Shown: piece after piece, positions 1 to 9,114 of the stretch
How positions within the stretch are numbered: the stretch's first letter is position 1
How the letters are laid out: each line of letters starts with the position of its first letter
Source: Deltaproteobacteria bacterium
Lineage (GTDB): Bacteria > Myxococcota_A > UBA796 > CAJQPC01
NCBI GenBank assembly: GCA_016717595.1
Contig: JADKFE010000003.1
Span: 62,001 to 126,000 of the forward strand
Direction: 5' to 3'
Length of the DNA stretch: 64,000 nt
The notes under the pieces: model-generated
Told to the model about the DNA's origin: nothing
What the model saw: only the letters and a program-made list of their open reading frames with translations
Database searches by the model: none
Translations under genes and position numbers: made by a program

Positions 1-2531
1 CATACGCCACGATCGGTCAGGGTGTTTACGCTCGCCGTCGAGGAGTAGCCTGAGGAGGATCCGTTGAAGATGAGCGAGTAGGCTGTGGAGGACCAAGAGC
101 CCGAGTAGTAGCCGCTGAAGACAAGATCCGGCTGACCATCACCGCTCAGATCGCCCACCGCGACGTTGATCGGGCCGGTGGGGGTGGTCAAGCTGTCGCG
201 GCTGGAGCTGCTCATGCCCGTCGCGCTACCATAGTAGACATACGACGTGGTGGAGTGGCTGGAGCCGTTGTAATAGTGAGGCACCACGAGGTCGGTGTAC
301 CCGTCGTTGTCGAGATCATCGGCCTCGATCCGATAGGCGCCGTTCGACGAGATCTGGTCGTAGACGCTCGACGAGAGGCCCAAGGCCGACCCATAGAAGA
401 CGCGGGTATAGGCCGTCGCTGACCACGAGTCGGCGTGGTAACCGCCGAACGCGACGTCTTCGTACCCATCCCCGTCGAAGTCGCCGCTATCGACGCCCAA
501 GGATCCGTAAGTGGTGAAGCTCGCGCGGTAGGCCGTGGAATAACCCGAGGCCGAGCCATAATAGACGTAGCTAGACGTGGTGTAGGCGCCGTCGTAGTGG
601 TTCGCGAAGGCGATGTCGGGGTAGCCGTCGGCGTTAAAGTCGCCGGTGTCTACGTCGTGACAGCCCGAGGTGGGCAGGCTCGTGCGGTCGGAGCTGCTGT
701 AGCCGCCGGAGCTACCCCAGTAGATGTAGCTGTTGGTGCTGTAGCTGGAGTCCGACTTGTAGTTGCAGAAGATGAGGTCGGGATAGCCGTCGCTGTCGAG
801 ATCTTCGACGAGGCCCTCCCAGCCGCCCGTCGTCGAGAGGCTCGTCGTGCGGCTCGTCGAGAAGCCCGAGGCGCTGCCGAAGTAGATGATGCTGTTCACC
901 GTGTAGGTGCTGTTGTAATGCGACACAAACGTCAGGTCGTCCCAGCCGTCGAGGTTGAGATCTTCGATCAGCACCCGCACCGCGCCAGTGGTCGCCAGGG
1001 CCGTGCTATCCGCGGTGGAGTACCCGGCGGCGGAGCCCCAGTACACCATGGAGTTGATCGCGTATGCGCTGTCGTTGTAGTAGTTGGCGATGACGACATC
1101 TTGATAGCCGTCCTGATCCAAGTCGGCGACGTCGTAGCCGTAGCTGCCATAGGACGTGAGGGTCGTGACCTTCGAAGAAGAGAACTTTCCGCTGCCTTGG
1201 TTCATGTAAAGGTAGAGTGAACCCGTATTTTTGCTGCCGGAGTATTGTTGGCCGAACACGACGTCAGGCAACCCATCACAGTTGAGATCGGTGCAGGCGT
1301 CCTCGCCGTCACAGTCCTGATCGACGCCGTCTTTGGGCGTCTCCGTGGCGGTCGAGCCCGGGTACGCCGTGGCCGCGCCGTCTTCACAGTCGGAGCTGTC
1401 GGTGACGTAGCCCGTGGGCAGGCTGCACGAGGTCGTGGTGCTGCCCGGGTCGCCGTAGGTGTCGCCGTCGGCGTCTTTGTAGTACACGTCCGCGTCTAAG
1501 GCGTCGCCCTCGTCTTTGGTGCCGTCACAGTCGGTGTCTACGCCGTCACAGTACTCCGCGGCGCCGGGGTAGGTTTTGGCCGTGGTGTCGTCACAGTCGG
1601 TGCTCAGCGTGGTGTAGCCCGAGGGCTGGCTGCACTGGGTCTTGGTGTAGGCCGTGGAGCCGTAGTTGTCTTTGTCGTAGTCGATGTACCAGGTGGGCGC
1701 GTCGGTGGCGCTGTCTTCGTCTACCTTGCTGTCACAGTTGTTGTCGAGGCCGTCACAGAGCTCATCGGCGCCGGGGTTCGCGCTCGCGGTGCTGTCGTCG
1801 CAGTCCGTGGAGGTCGCGGCGTAGCCCGCGGGCAGGCTGCAGGCGGCGGTGGTGTAGTCGGGATCGCCGTAGCCGTCGGTGTCGGCGTCGAGGTAAAAGG
1901 TGGTCGTCACGCCCTCGTCGATGGACCCATCACAGTTGTTGTCCAACGCGTCACAGATCTCGGCGTCAGAGGGGGAGACCTCGGCGCGGGAGTCGTCACA
2001 GTCGTCGCTGGAGGAGGAGTAGCCCGCGGGGGGATCGCAGCTCTCCAAGGGGCTCGTGGCGTCGCCGTGGCCGTCGCTGTCACCGTCCTTAAACCAGCTC
2101 GTCTGCACGTCCTCGTCGATGGCCCCGTCGCAGTCGTTGTCGAGGCCCTCGCAGCGCTCGGCGGCGTCGGGATAGACGGTGTTGTCGCCGTCATCGCAGT
2201 CTCCGCCTTGGGCGACGAAGCCCGTGGGCGCCTCGCAGGCGGTGGTGGTGTTGGTGTCGTCGCCGAAGCCATCGGCGTCTGCGTCGGCGTACCACAACGA
2301 GCCTAATCCTTCGTCCACCTCGTCGTCGCAGTTGTTGTCTACGCCGTCACAGACCTCGGCGAGCCCAGGGGCGCGGCTGGCGTCGTTGTCGTCGCAGTCG
2401 TCCGCGGCCGTGGCGCCGTCGCCGTCTTCATCGACCTCGGGGATCGCGGACTCCGTGGGCGTGGTGTCGTCGTCTTTGCCAGCGCAGGCGCCGAGGGCGA
2501 GGGTGAGCAGCAGGAGCGAAGAGCGGGACAT
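1..2531 (-). CDS. MopE/FG-GAP repeat lipoprotein, 3' end outside window
   Basis: About 843 codons are visible, reading left off the window edge without a stop. The N-terminus is a lipoprotein signal (MSRSSLLLLTLALGAC, lipobox Cys16). Six MopE-type metal-binding units follow (DCDD...YPGA..CDG.DNDCDG pattern, about 50 residues each, residues ~35-400). After these come about eight FG-GAP/VCBS blade-like repeats with Ca-binding loops such as DLDQDGYQD, DSDGYPD and DFDGDGYED, expected to form a beta-propeller. Known relatives are secreted or surface-anchored Ca/Cu-binding proteins; a specific ligand cannot be given. The start is supported by GGAGG 5 nt upstream of the ATG. A paralogous but much larger protein begins at 58964. 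High confidence in the architecture, low in function. Confidence 0.85.
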   Translation of the reverse strand, partial: MSRSSLLLLTLALGACAGKDDDTTPTESAIPEVDEDGDGATAADDCDDNDASRAPGLAEVCDGVDNNCDDEVDEGLGSLWYADADADGFGDDTNTTTACEAPTGFVAQGGDCDDGDNTVYPDAAERCEGLDNDCDGAIDEDVQTSWFKDGDSDGHGDATSPLESCDPPAGYSSSSDDCDDSRAEVSPSDAEICDALDNNCDGSIDEGVTTTFYLDADTDGYGDPDYTTAACSLPAGYAATSTDCDDSTASANPGADELCDGLDNNCDSKVDEDSATDAPTWYIDYDKDNYGSTAYTKTQCSQPSGYTTLSTDCDDTTAKTYPGAAEYCDGVDTDCDGTKDEGDALDADVYYKDADGDTYGDPGSTTTSCSLPTGYVTDSSDCEDGAATAYPGSTATETPKDGVDQDCDGEDACTDLNCDGLPDVVFGQQYSGSKNTGSLYLYMNQGSGKFSSSKVTTLTSYGSYGYDVADLDQDGYQDVVIANYYNDSAYAINSMVYWGSAAGYSTADSTALATTGAVRVLIEDLNLDGWDDLTFVSHYNSTYTVNSIIYFGSASGFSTSRTTSLSTTGGWEGLVEDLDSDGYPDLIFCNYKSDSSYSTNSYIYWGSSGGYSSSDRTSLPTSGCHDVDTGDFNADGYPDIAFANHYDGAYTTSSYVYYGSASGYSTAYRASFTTYGSLGVDSGDFDGDGYEDVAFGGYHADSWSATAYTRVFYGSALGLSSSVYDQISSNGAYRIEADDLDNDGYTDLVVPHYYNGSSHSTTSYVYYGSATGMSSSSRDSLTTPTGPINVAVGDLSGDGQPDLVFSGYYSGSWSSTAYSLIFNGSSSGYSSTASVNTLTDRGV

Positions 2532-2550
2532 CGTGTCCTCCATTGGGGAG

Positions 2551-2563
2551 ATTGGGGCCCAAT
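2551..2563. promoter_or_regulatory. 13-bp palindrome between divergent genes
   Basis: ATTGGG-G-CCCAAT is a perfect inverted repeat between the divergent lipoprotein gene and the preA-like gene. It lies just downstream of a TATGAT -10-like box (2562-2567, minus strand), so it would sit at the start point of the lipoprotein transcript. That position is typical of a repressor operator, but only the symmetry is observed. Confidence 0.3.
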
Positions 2564-2587
2564 CATACCGCGATTTGGCACGAAGCG

Positions 2588-2616
2588 GTGACCGGGAGCG
2601 ATCGCTCTGGTAGAAT
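2588..2616 (+). promoter_or_regulatory. Candidate sigma70 promoter for the preA-like gene
   Basis: GTGACC (2588-2593), a 17-bp spacer, then TAGAAT (2611-2616). The -10 is preceded by TGG, an extended -10 feature. The predicted start near 2623 leaves a 24-nt leader carrying AAGGAG (2633-2638) 8 nt before the ATG. Confidence 0.45.
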
Positions 2617-2646
2617 CCGTGATCCCTGCTCAAAGGAGTCCCGTTC

Positions 2647-3777
2647 ATGGCTGACCTGTCGATTCTCGTCAACGGCGTGCGCTTTCCGAACCCCTTCATC
2701 ATCGGCTCTGGGCCGCCGAGCACGAACGCTCGGGTGATGATCAAGGCGTTCAAGGCGGGCTGGGGCGGCGTGGTCGCCAAGACCGCGGCGTTGACCGACA
2801 GCCACGTCGTCAACGTGCAGCCGCGCTACGGCAAGCTGCACAGCCCGAGCGGCGATGTGGTCGGGTTCCAGAACATCGAGCTCATCTCCGATCTCAGCTT
2901 TGAGGCCTGGGAGGGCTACTACAAAGAGACGAAGGACGCTTTCCCCGATCGCCCGCTCATCGCGAGCATCATGGAGTGCTACAACAAAGACCGCTGGCAA
3001 GAGATCGCCGGTCGCGCCGCGGCCTGCGGCGTGGACGCGCTAGAGCTGAACTTTTCTTGCCCCCACGGCCACCCCGAGAGCGGCATGGGCGCGGCGATGG
3101 GCCAGGATCCCCGGCAGGTCGAGGAGGTCACGCGCTGGGTGGTCGAGGCCGTGCAGATCCCCGTCTGGGCGAAGATGACGCCGAACATCACCGACATCAC
3201 CAAGCCCGCCCGGTCGGCGGTGGCCGGCGGCGCCTCGGGCATCTCGGCGATCAACACCGTGCTGGGCGTGATCGGCATCAACCTGGACAACCTGCGCCCG
3301 CTGCCGACGGTCGAGGGACACTCCACCCCCGGCGGCACCTCGTACACCGCCGTGAAGCCCATCGCCCTGCGGATGGTCGCCGAGATCGCCCAGGCGCTCC
3401 CCGGCGTGTCCATCTCTGGCATCGGCGGCGTCACCCGCGCCGACGACGCGTTTGAGCACATTTTGGTCGGCGCCAACACCGTTCAGTCCTGCACGGGGCC
3501 GATGCTCCAGGGCTTTGAGATGGTCGAGGAGCTGATCTCCGGGCTCAACACGCGCCTCGAGCAGCACGGCTTCGCCACCGTGGCCGACGCCGTCGGCAAG
3601 AGCCTGCCGTTCTTCACCACCCACCATCACCTGGTCGAGCTGCAAGAGGAGAAACGCGCCCGCCAGGCCGCGGCCCAGGCCGCCAAAGCCGCGAAGGCGC
3701 GCTCGGAGCAAGACACCGAGTGGGGCAAAGGCAAGTTTGAGGACGAGGCCGCCGCGCTCACCTCGGGCCGGTCATGA
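2647..3777 (+). CDS. preA: PreA-like dihydropyrimidine dehydrogenase catalytic subunit
   Basis: 376-residue FMN-dependent TIM-barrel oxidoreductase of the dihydropyrimidine/dihydroorotate dehydrogenase family. The active-site loop ELNFSCPHG (Cys138, equivalent to the proton-donor Cys of eukaryotic DPD) and the GMG...GQDP segment are closer to PreA/DPD than to PyrD. Downstream WAKMTPNITDI and SGIGGVTRADDA are FMN/phosphate-binding regions. The family reduces uracil or thymine to the dihydro form at NADH expense with partner PreT. Bacterial PreA usually ends in a 2x[4Fe-4S] ferredoxin domain; here the barrel ends near residue 335 and is followed only by a charged Ala/Lys-rich tail with no Cys cluster, and no preT is seen in this window. 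The electron donor is therefore unclear. Start chosen on AAGGAG and family N-terminus. Confidence 0.82.
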   Translation: MADLSILVNGVRFPNPFIIGSGPPSTNARVMIKAFKAGWGGVVAKTAALTDSHVVNVQPRYGKLHSPSGDVVGFQNIELISDLSFEAWEGYYKETKDAFPDRPLIASIMECYNKDRWQEIAGRAAACGVDALELNFSCPHGHPESGMGAAMGQDPRQVEEVTRWVVEAVQIPVWAKMTPNITDITKPARSAVAGGASGISAINTVLGVIGINLDNLRPLPTVEGHSTPGGTSYTAVKPIALRMVAEIAQALPGVSISGIGGVTRADDAFEHILVGANTVQSCTGPMLQGFEMVEELISGLNTRLEQHGFATVADAVGKSLPFFTTHHHLVELQEEKRARQAAAQAAKAAKARSEQDTEWGKGKFEDEAAALTSGRS

Positions 3778-3879
3778 GCGCGCTCAGCCCGCGGTTCAAC
3801 GGTCGTCGTGCGGGTGGTGTTTGATGGCGCCTCCGACACGACGTCTGAGAGGTCCAGGAGGTGAGGATGTCCGCGCTGT

Positions 3880-6800
3880 TTGGAGTCCATCACGCGGTTG
3901 TTGACCAACACGCGGCGCGCGCGGCCCTCATGGCCCTCGGGGGAGGACGGGGCGACCTGGATCCTCTGTGACGTGAGCGGCCAGGCGCTCGTCGTCGGCG
4001 CTGGGGCGGGCGCAGCCCTCGCCACGACTCCTGGCGGTGAGGCCGCCGCGTGGGGGCTCCTCGCGGCGGCGGTCCAGGATCCGCAGGCGCGGATCGTGAC
4101 CCTCGCGCCAGGGTTCTCGGCCAAGCTCACCCGACTGTCCCCGCGTGGGGAGGTGCTCATCCAGCTCATCCCGCCGCCCGTCGCGGCGCTCTCTGAGGGG
4201 CAGGACCTCCTCCGGCTCACGACGCGGTTGAGCGGAGATTTCTGGGCGATCGTAGAGCTAGACGGCCGGGTGATCTTGCTCAATGACGCCTCGCGCGCCT
4301 TTGAGTTTGGTGTCGCGGACCCCGTCGGCCGCGTCGTCTGGGAGCTCGTCCCAACGGTCACCGGCGAACGATGGGCGACGTGGGTGGCTGGGCTGAACCA
4401 CTCGGCGCTCCTGCGTGATGACCTTGAGCTCGCCCGGCCCGGGCGCCCCATCTGCCAGCTCCAGGTGGAGTTTGCGCGAGACACCCTGGCGGGGCGCCAG
4501 GTGGTGCTCATCATGGCCCGGGATATTGGCCAAGACTCCGCGCGGGATCGGGAGCTGCGTGAGCGCCGGGCGGCGGATGAGCTGCGCACGGCGGCGGCGG
4601 CGGCCTTGGCGAGATGTGCCGACGATGAGCTTGACGACGCCGTGGCCCAGGTGCTCACTGTGTTGGGTGAACATCTGGGCGTGCGAGAGCTGCGTGTGCT
4701 CCGATGTGTGACCGACGGCCCCGTCATCGGGCTGTGGAGCTGGGGAGACCCGGACCACAGCATCCCCATCGTCTCCGCCATCCCGCCCACCCAAGGGATA
4801 CAGACGACGACCCACGGCGACGCCGTACGAATGTGCGCCGTGATCTCCGACGGCGGGAGCCTCCGCGGATACCTCAAGGCTCTGTGGTCAAGCGCGGCGG
4901 GCTTTGAAGGCCGCCCACTCACCACAGAGACGTTGTTGGCCTCCACAGCGGAGCTGCTGGGCCGCGCCTTCGCCCGGATCGACAGCGCCGAGGCGATCCG
5001 CAGAAACGCCGAGTCATTCCGCGACTTCGTAAACAACCTCCCTGGGCTGGCGTTCCGGTCTGACATCAACGGCGCCTACCGCTTCACCCTCGTGAGCGAG
5101 GGGGCGCGGGCGCTCACGGGCTTCGCGCCGGAGCAGCTCATCGGGCGATCGTTTCTGGAGCTCGTCCACCCAGACGACCGCGAGCGGGTCATGGTCCTCT
5201 GCGCCGAGCAAGAGCGCGCGGGGGATCGATTTGAGATGGAGTATCGAATCGTCACCGCCGATGACCGTGAGCGTTGGGTGTGGAGCGTCGGTCACAAGGT
5301 CTACCAAGCCGACGGCTCGCCGCTCTACGCGGAGGGTTTACTCACGGATGTGACCGAGCGTCGTCAGGTGGAGCGTGAGCGAGATCTGTTCTTCACCAAC
5401 GCCCAAGACGCGATGGCGATCCTCAACGGCGCCGGAAGAATCAAACGTGGAAACCCGTCGTTCTGGGCGCTGTTTGGGGTGAGCGTCTCGCCAGACGACT
5501 CGGCGAAGGTGCGCCTGTCACAGTCAAACGATCCCGAGAACAGCCTGCGCGTCATCGAAGGCGCCCTGGCGCAGCTCATCGACGCCCCCCATTTTGGTGG
5601 CGTGGAGGGCCGCTACGTCACCGCCGATGGCCACGAGCGCTGGGTGTCGTGGAGCGGCGTCGTGGTTCACCAGCCAGAGACCCGCGTCTACATTGTCGGC
5701 CACGACATCACCCGTCGCCACGTCGAAGAAGAAGAGCGCCGCCTCCTGCGGGAGCGCCTGGCGCAGATGGAGCGGCTAGAGGCGCTGGGGATCCTCGCCG
5801 GAGGCCTCGCCCACGATCTCAACAACGTCATGTGTGTCGCGTTGGGGAGCCTGGCCTTGATCAACAGCGGCCCTGGACAGAGCGACGGACGCACACGACA
5901 CATCGCCCGCGTCGAGGGGGCGCTGGAGCGTGGCTCACGAATTATTGATCAGCTCTTGTCCTTTGGTCGTCGGCAGGTCAGCCAGCGCGCGCCGACGGAT
6001 CTCAACGCGGTCATCTCCGAGTGCGGCGACCTCGCGCGCAGCAGCGCCCCGGCGGACGTGCAGATCACCATTGATCCAGGGGCGCGCGCCTTGGCCTGGG
6101 CGGACGCGGCGCAGATTGAGCAGGTGGTGATGAACCTCATTATGAACGCCCTCGACGCGACGCCTGGGGGCGGCGCGATCTGTGTGGCGACCGAGGATCG
6201 AACCTTAGGCCCCGACGCCGCCGGCCAGCACAATCTCGCGCCGGGATCGTACGTCATGCTTCGTGTTCAGGACGACGGTGTCGGCATCGCTGAAGAGCTT
6301 CGGGAGCAGATCTTCGACCCCTTCTTCACCACCAAGACCACGGGGAAGGGCCTCGGTCTGAGCTCGGCCTACGGCATCGTGCGCGCCCACGACGGCGCGC
6401 TGCGGGTGCGCGCCGCGGAGGGCGGCGGCAGCGTGTTTGAGGTGCACCTGCCGGTGAGCCCGGTCTCGGTCAGCGCCGCCGCTGGCGAGGCCACCATCGT
6501 CTCCACCGGCGTCTGGGCGCGGCCTCTGTACAACGCGACTGTGCTGATTGTCGAGGACAACCTCGATCTGCAGGAGACCATCGCGCTCGTGTTGGAGAGC
6601 GTCGGGTTCCGTGTGCAGCTCGCGAGCAGCGCTGAAGAGGGCCGGGCGCTCCTCGCCCAGGGGCCGGTGGATCTCCTGCTCACCGACGTCGTCATGTCCG
6701 GGGAGAGCGGCGTCTCGTTGGCGCGATACGCGAAGAGCCTCAACCCCGGCCAGCGCACGATCTTTATGTCGGGCTACGCCTGGAATGAGCTGGTGAAGAG

Positions 6801-6915
6801 CCGCTCGATGCCCGCGGACGCGCTCTTCTTGCGGAAGCCGTTCACCAACGAGACGCTCACCCGGGTGGTCGCTGAGGTGCTCACGGCGAACCAGAGCGCC
6901 GCCGCGCCGAGCTAG
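3880..6915 (+). CDS. Multi-PAS hybrid sensor histidine kinase with receiver domain
   Basis: 1011 residues, no clear transmembrane segment, so probably cytoplasmic. Order: unassigned N-terminus (1-110), PAS-like (~115-222), GAF-like (~228-372), PAS/PAC (~374-495), PAS/PAC (~503-612), HisKA with His645 in GGLAHDLNNV, HATPase (N box NLIMNALDA, G1 DDGVGI, F box FDPFFTTK, G2 GKGLGLSSAYG), receiver (~887-1002; VLIVEDN, phospho-Asp936, KPF). This is the NtrB-like HDLNN subclass. No output regulator is adjacent. Start is uncertain: the only usable start in this frame is TTG 3880, while the strong AGGAGGTGA (3856-3864) serves an ATG at 3867 in another frame that closes after 34 codons. GC at third positions supports the given frame from 3880 onward. 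Confidence 0.88.
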   Translation: MESITRLLTNTRRARPSWPSGEDGATWILCDVSGQALVVGAGAGAALATTPGGEAAAWGLLAAAVQDPQARIVTLAPGFSAKLTRLSPRGEVLIQLIPPPVAALSEGQDLLRLTTRLSGDFWAIVELDGRVILLNDASRAFEFGVADPVGRVVWELVPTVTGERWATWVAGLNHSALLRDDLELARPGRPICQLQVEFARDTLAGRQVVLIMARDIGQDSARDRELRERRAADELRTAAAAALARCADDELDDAVAQVLTVLGEHLGVRELRVLRCVTDGPVIGLWSWGDPDHSIPIVSAIPPTQGIQTTTHGDAVRMCAVISDGGSLRGYLKALWSSAAGFEGRPLTTETLLASTAELLGRAFARIDSAEAIRRNAESFRDFVNNLPGLAFRSDINGAYRFTLVSEGARALTGFAPEQLIGRSFLELVHPDDRERVMVLCAEQERAGDRFEMEYRIVTADDRERWVWSVGHKVYQADGSPLYAEGLLTDVTERRQVERERDLFFTNAQDAMAILNGAGRIKRGNPSFWALFGVSVSPDDSAKVRLSQSNDPENSLRVIEGALAQLIDAPHFGGVEGRYVTADGHERWVSWSGVVVHQPETRVYIVGHDITRRHVEEEERRLLRERLAQMERLEALGILAGGLAHDLNNVMCVALGSLALINSGPGQSDGRTRHIARVEGALERGSRIIDQLLSFGRRQVSQRAPTDLNAVISECGDLARSSAPADVQITIDPGARALAWADAAQIEQVVMNLIMNALDATPGGGAICVATEDRTLGPDAAGQHNLAPGSYVMLRVQDDGVGIAEELREQIFDPFFTTKTTGKGLGLSSAYGIVRAHDGALRVRAAEGGGSVFEVHLPVSPVSVSAAAGEATIVSTGVWARPLYNATVLIVEDNLDLQETIALVLESVGFRVQLASSAEEGRALLAQGPVDLLLTDVVMSGESGVSLARYAKSLNPGQRTIFMSGYAWNELVKSRSMPADALFLRKPFTNETLTRVVAEVLTANQSAAAPS

Positions 6916-6933
6916 GCCCGACGCGGGGGAGGG

Positions 6934-6959
6934 GAGGAGGCGCGGCCAGGCGCCTCCTC
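6934..6959. terminator. Bidirectional stem-loop between convergent genes
   Basis: Perfect 10-bp stem GAGGAGGCGC / GCGCCTCCTC with a 6-nt loop (6944-6949), between the stop of the histidine kinase and the stop of the M4 protease. There is no long T-run, so it may be a weak intrinsic or a Rho-assisted terminator serving both directions. Confidence 0.6.
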
Positions 6960-6970
6960 AACTGTTCAGC

Positions 6971-8927
6971 TCAGCGGCACCAGGTCGAGCTGTAGCTGCC
7001 TTTGCCCGAGTAGCTGTAGACGCGCACGCGGTAGGTGCCCGAGGTGCCCGAGTAGCTGAGAGACTCCGTCGAGCTTGAGCCTTCGGATTTGGCGACCGAC
7101 GACCAGGAGCTGCCCGACTTCTTCTGGAGGTAGAGGTCAAAGTCGGCGGAGGAGGGGCCGGTGAGCGTCGCGGTCTGGCTGCTGCCGGTGACCGAGGAGC
7201 CCGAGGACGACGGGGCGTAAGACGAGGCCCCCGACTTGGACAAGCTGCCGGTGTAGGTGGTCGTCGTGGCGCAAGACGAGCTGCTGCCGCCGCCGCCGGA
7301 GCTCGACGTGCCCACACCCACCGCCGCCCAGGCGTCCTGAACGGCCTTGTACTGGGTGGAGGTGGTGGAGCCGTAGATCGACTGCGCCGCGCTGAGCATC
7401 GCGGTGCGGGCGGCGGAGAAGTTCGTGGACGAGGTCATGTAGTTCGTGAGCGCGAGGTACCAGATGTCCGCCGCGTCGTCCGCGCCGATGCCCGTCACCG
7501 AGACGGTCGACGAGCCCCGGGGGTGGGTGCCGCCCTCGGACATCAGGTAAAACACCAGGTTGGGCACGCCCGAGCCGTAGTGCACGTCTACGGAGCCGAT
7601 GGACGAGGTGTAGTAGTCGTAGCTGTAGCCGTCGTCCTTGGGATCGTTCATGTAACGAAGGGCGTCGCCGGAGGTGCCGGGCGTCCAGGCGTCCTCGCCG
7701 ATGAGCCAGGTGTCGGTGGACTCGCCGAGCACCGAGCGCTCCACCATCGCGCCGAACACGTCGGAGGTGGACTCGTTGAGGTGACCGGACTCGCCGGAGT
7801 AGGTGAGGTTGGCCTCGTACTCCGTGACGCCGTGGGCGAGCTCGTGGCCGCCGATGTCCAGCGCCGTGAGCGAGCTGGCGGTCGAGCCGTCGCCGTCGCC
7901 GTACACCATCATCGTGCCGTCCCAATACGCGTTCACGTAGTTGCGGCTGTAGGAGGTGGCGGCGGTGACGAAGTTGTAGCCGTGGGTGGTGACGGCCGCC
8001 GGGCCGCCCGCGTTGTCGATGCCGTTGCGTCCGTGCGCGTTCTCAAAGTAGGAGTTCGTCTTCTGCAGGACGTAGTAGGCCTCGACGGCGTTCTTCGTGA
8101 GCTGGGTGGTGCCGAAGGTCGTGGACGTGCTGCTGACGTACGACAGAGACGACGTGGTGTTGTTGTACGAGAACGTGGCGAGGAGCTGGGTGGCGTCCTT
8201 CAGTGTAGTAGCTGCCGCCCGTGGTGTAGCACTCGAAGCTGACGGTGCCGTAGTAGTTCGTCGCGCCCGAGCAGGTCGCGGACTGGAGGTTGTCGTAGCC
8301 CCAGACCAGCTCGCCGGTGTGGGCGTCGATGAAGTAGAGCGGCATGGTGTCGCCGGTCTGGCCCAAGGTGCGGCGGAGCTGCACACGCCAGACCAGGTGG
8401 TCTACACCCTCGTGGCGCAGCACCCAGAGGCTCGCCTCGGGATCGGCGCTGAGCTGGCCTTCGCCGCCGAACAGCTCCTCAGCGGCGATCTCCATCGCCT
8501 CGGCCTTCGTGACGTCGGGGGTGGTGTTCACCCGGACGTTGGCGAGCAGGTTGTCGGTGACGGTGAACAGCTTGCCGCGCTCATCGAGGTGAACGATGGC
8601 CTCGCCGCCGAAGACGGGCACGCCGTTCACGAGCTGCTGAACGCGGGTGTGGGCCATGCCGAGGTCGTCGAGCTTCACCCGCGTGGTGCGGAGGGAGTCA
8701 ACCCCTTTGGCCAAGGCGGGGCTCGTGGGGCCGTAGAGCACCTCATAGGAGAGGTTCTCGGCGAGCTCGAGCTCGTCCTCGCTGCCCGACCCGAACACCG
8801 GCTCATCAAAGGAGCCCTCAACACCACCGGCGACGGGGCCCTGGTTGAGGGGATCAGAGGTGGTGCCGCAGCCCACGAGCGCGGCGAGAGAGAGAAGAGA
8901 AGACACCAGAAGTAGACCGGAACGCAT
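6971..8927 (-). pseudogene. M4 (thermolysin-like) metalloprotease lipoprotein, frameshifted
   Basis: Two overlapping frames together encode one 651-residue protein. The N-terminal part (8927 to ~8206) has a lipoprotein signal ending LVGC and an FTP/PepSY propeptide. The C-terminal part (~8204 to 6971) has the M4 catalytic domain: GGHELAHG (codons near 7832-7846) for HExxH, NESTSDVFG for the third zinc ligand, and VDVHYGSGVPN around the catalytic His. A Ser/Gly linker leads to a PPC-like beta-domain. Deleting the extra T at 8205 gives the family-typical join GGSYY-LKDATQ. Secreted broad-specificity zinc protease if intact. Start 8927 is chosen over an upstream ATG at 9002 because it gives the signal peptide and has GAGGTGA upstream. 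Real decay and an assembly insertion are both possible; nothing else in the gene is damaged. Confidence 0.82.
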
Positions 8928-9101
8928 AACATCACCTCGGGGTCGAACGGATGCCCTACCATAGCACCAGCCGCCGCCCAAATTGTGTAAAGCGCCAGTC
9001 ATTGTGGTTGAGCGGCGACGATCTTGTCCGCCGCGCGGAGCCCTTCATCCGAGAGATCCCGTTCTCATCGGGGCGCTCTGGAGGCGATCACGTCACTCTG
9101 G

Positions 9102-9107
9102 TAGACT
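9102..9107 (+). promoter_or_regulatory. Extended -10 box (TAGACT) of a probable leaderless transcript
   Basis: TGG-TAGACT ends 7 nt before the ATG at 9115, so the predicted transcription start falls at or next to the start codon. There is no Shine-Dalgarno sequence in the gap. No clear -35 box. Confidence 0.4.
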
Positions 9108-9114
9108 TACATTC

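Noticed and set aside
3627..5069. 480-residue open frame antisense to the histidine kinase
   Set aside because: Ser/Arg/Pro-rich translation without motifs, fully overlapping a clear kinase; a high-GC artefact.
8983..9114. N-terminal extension of the MFS transporter from ATG 8983
   Set aside because: The extra 44 residues are Arg-rich and non-hydrophobic, unlike the family, and the -10 box lies downstream of that ATG.
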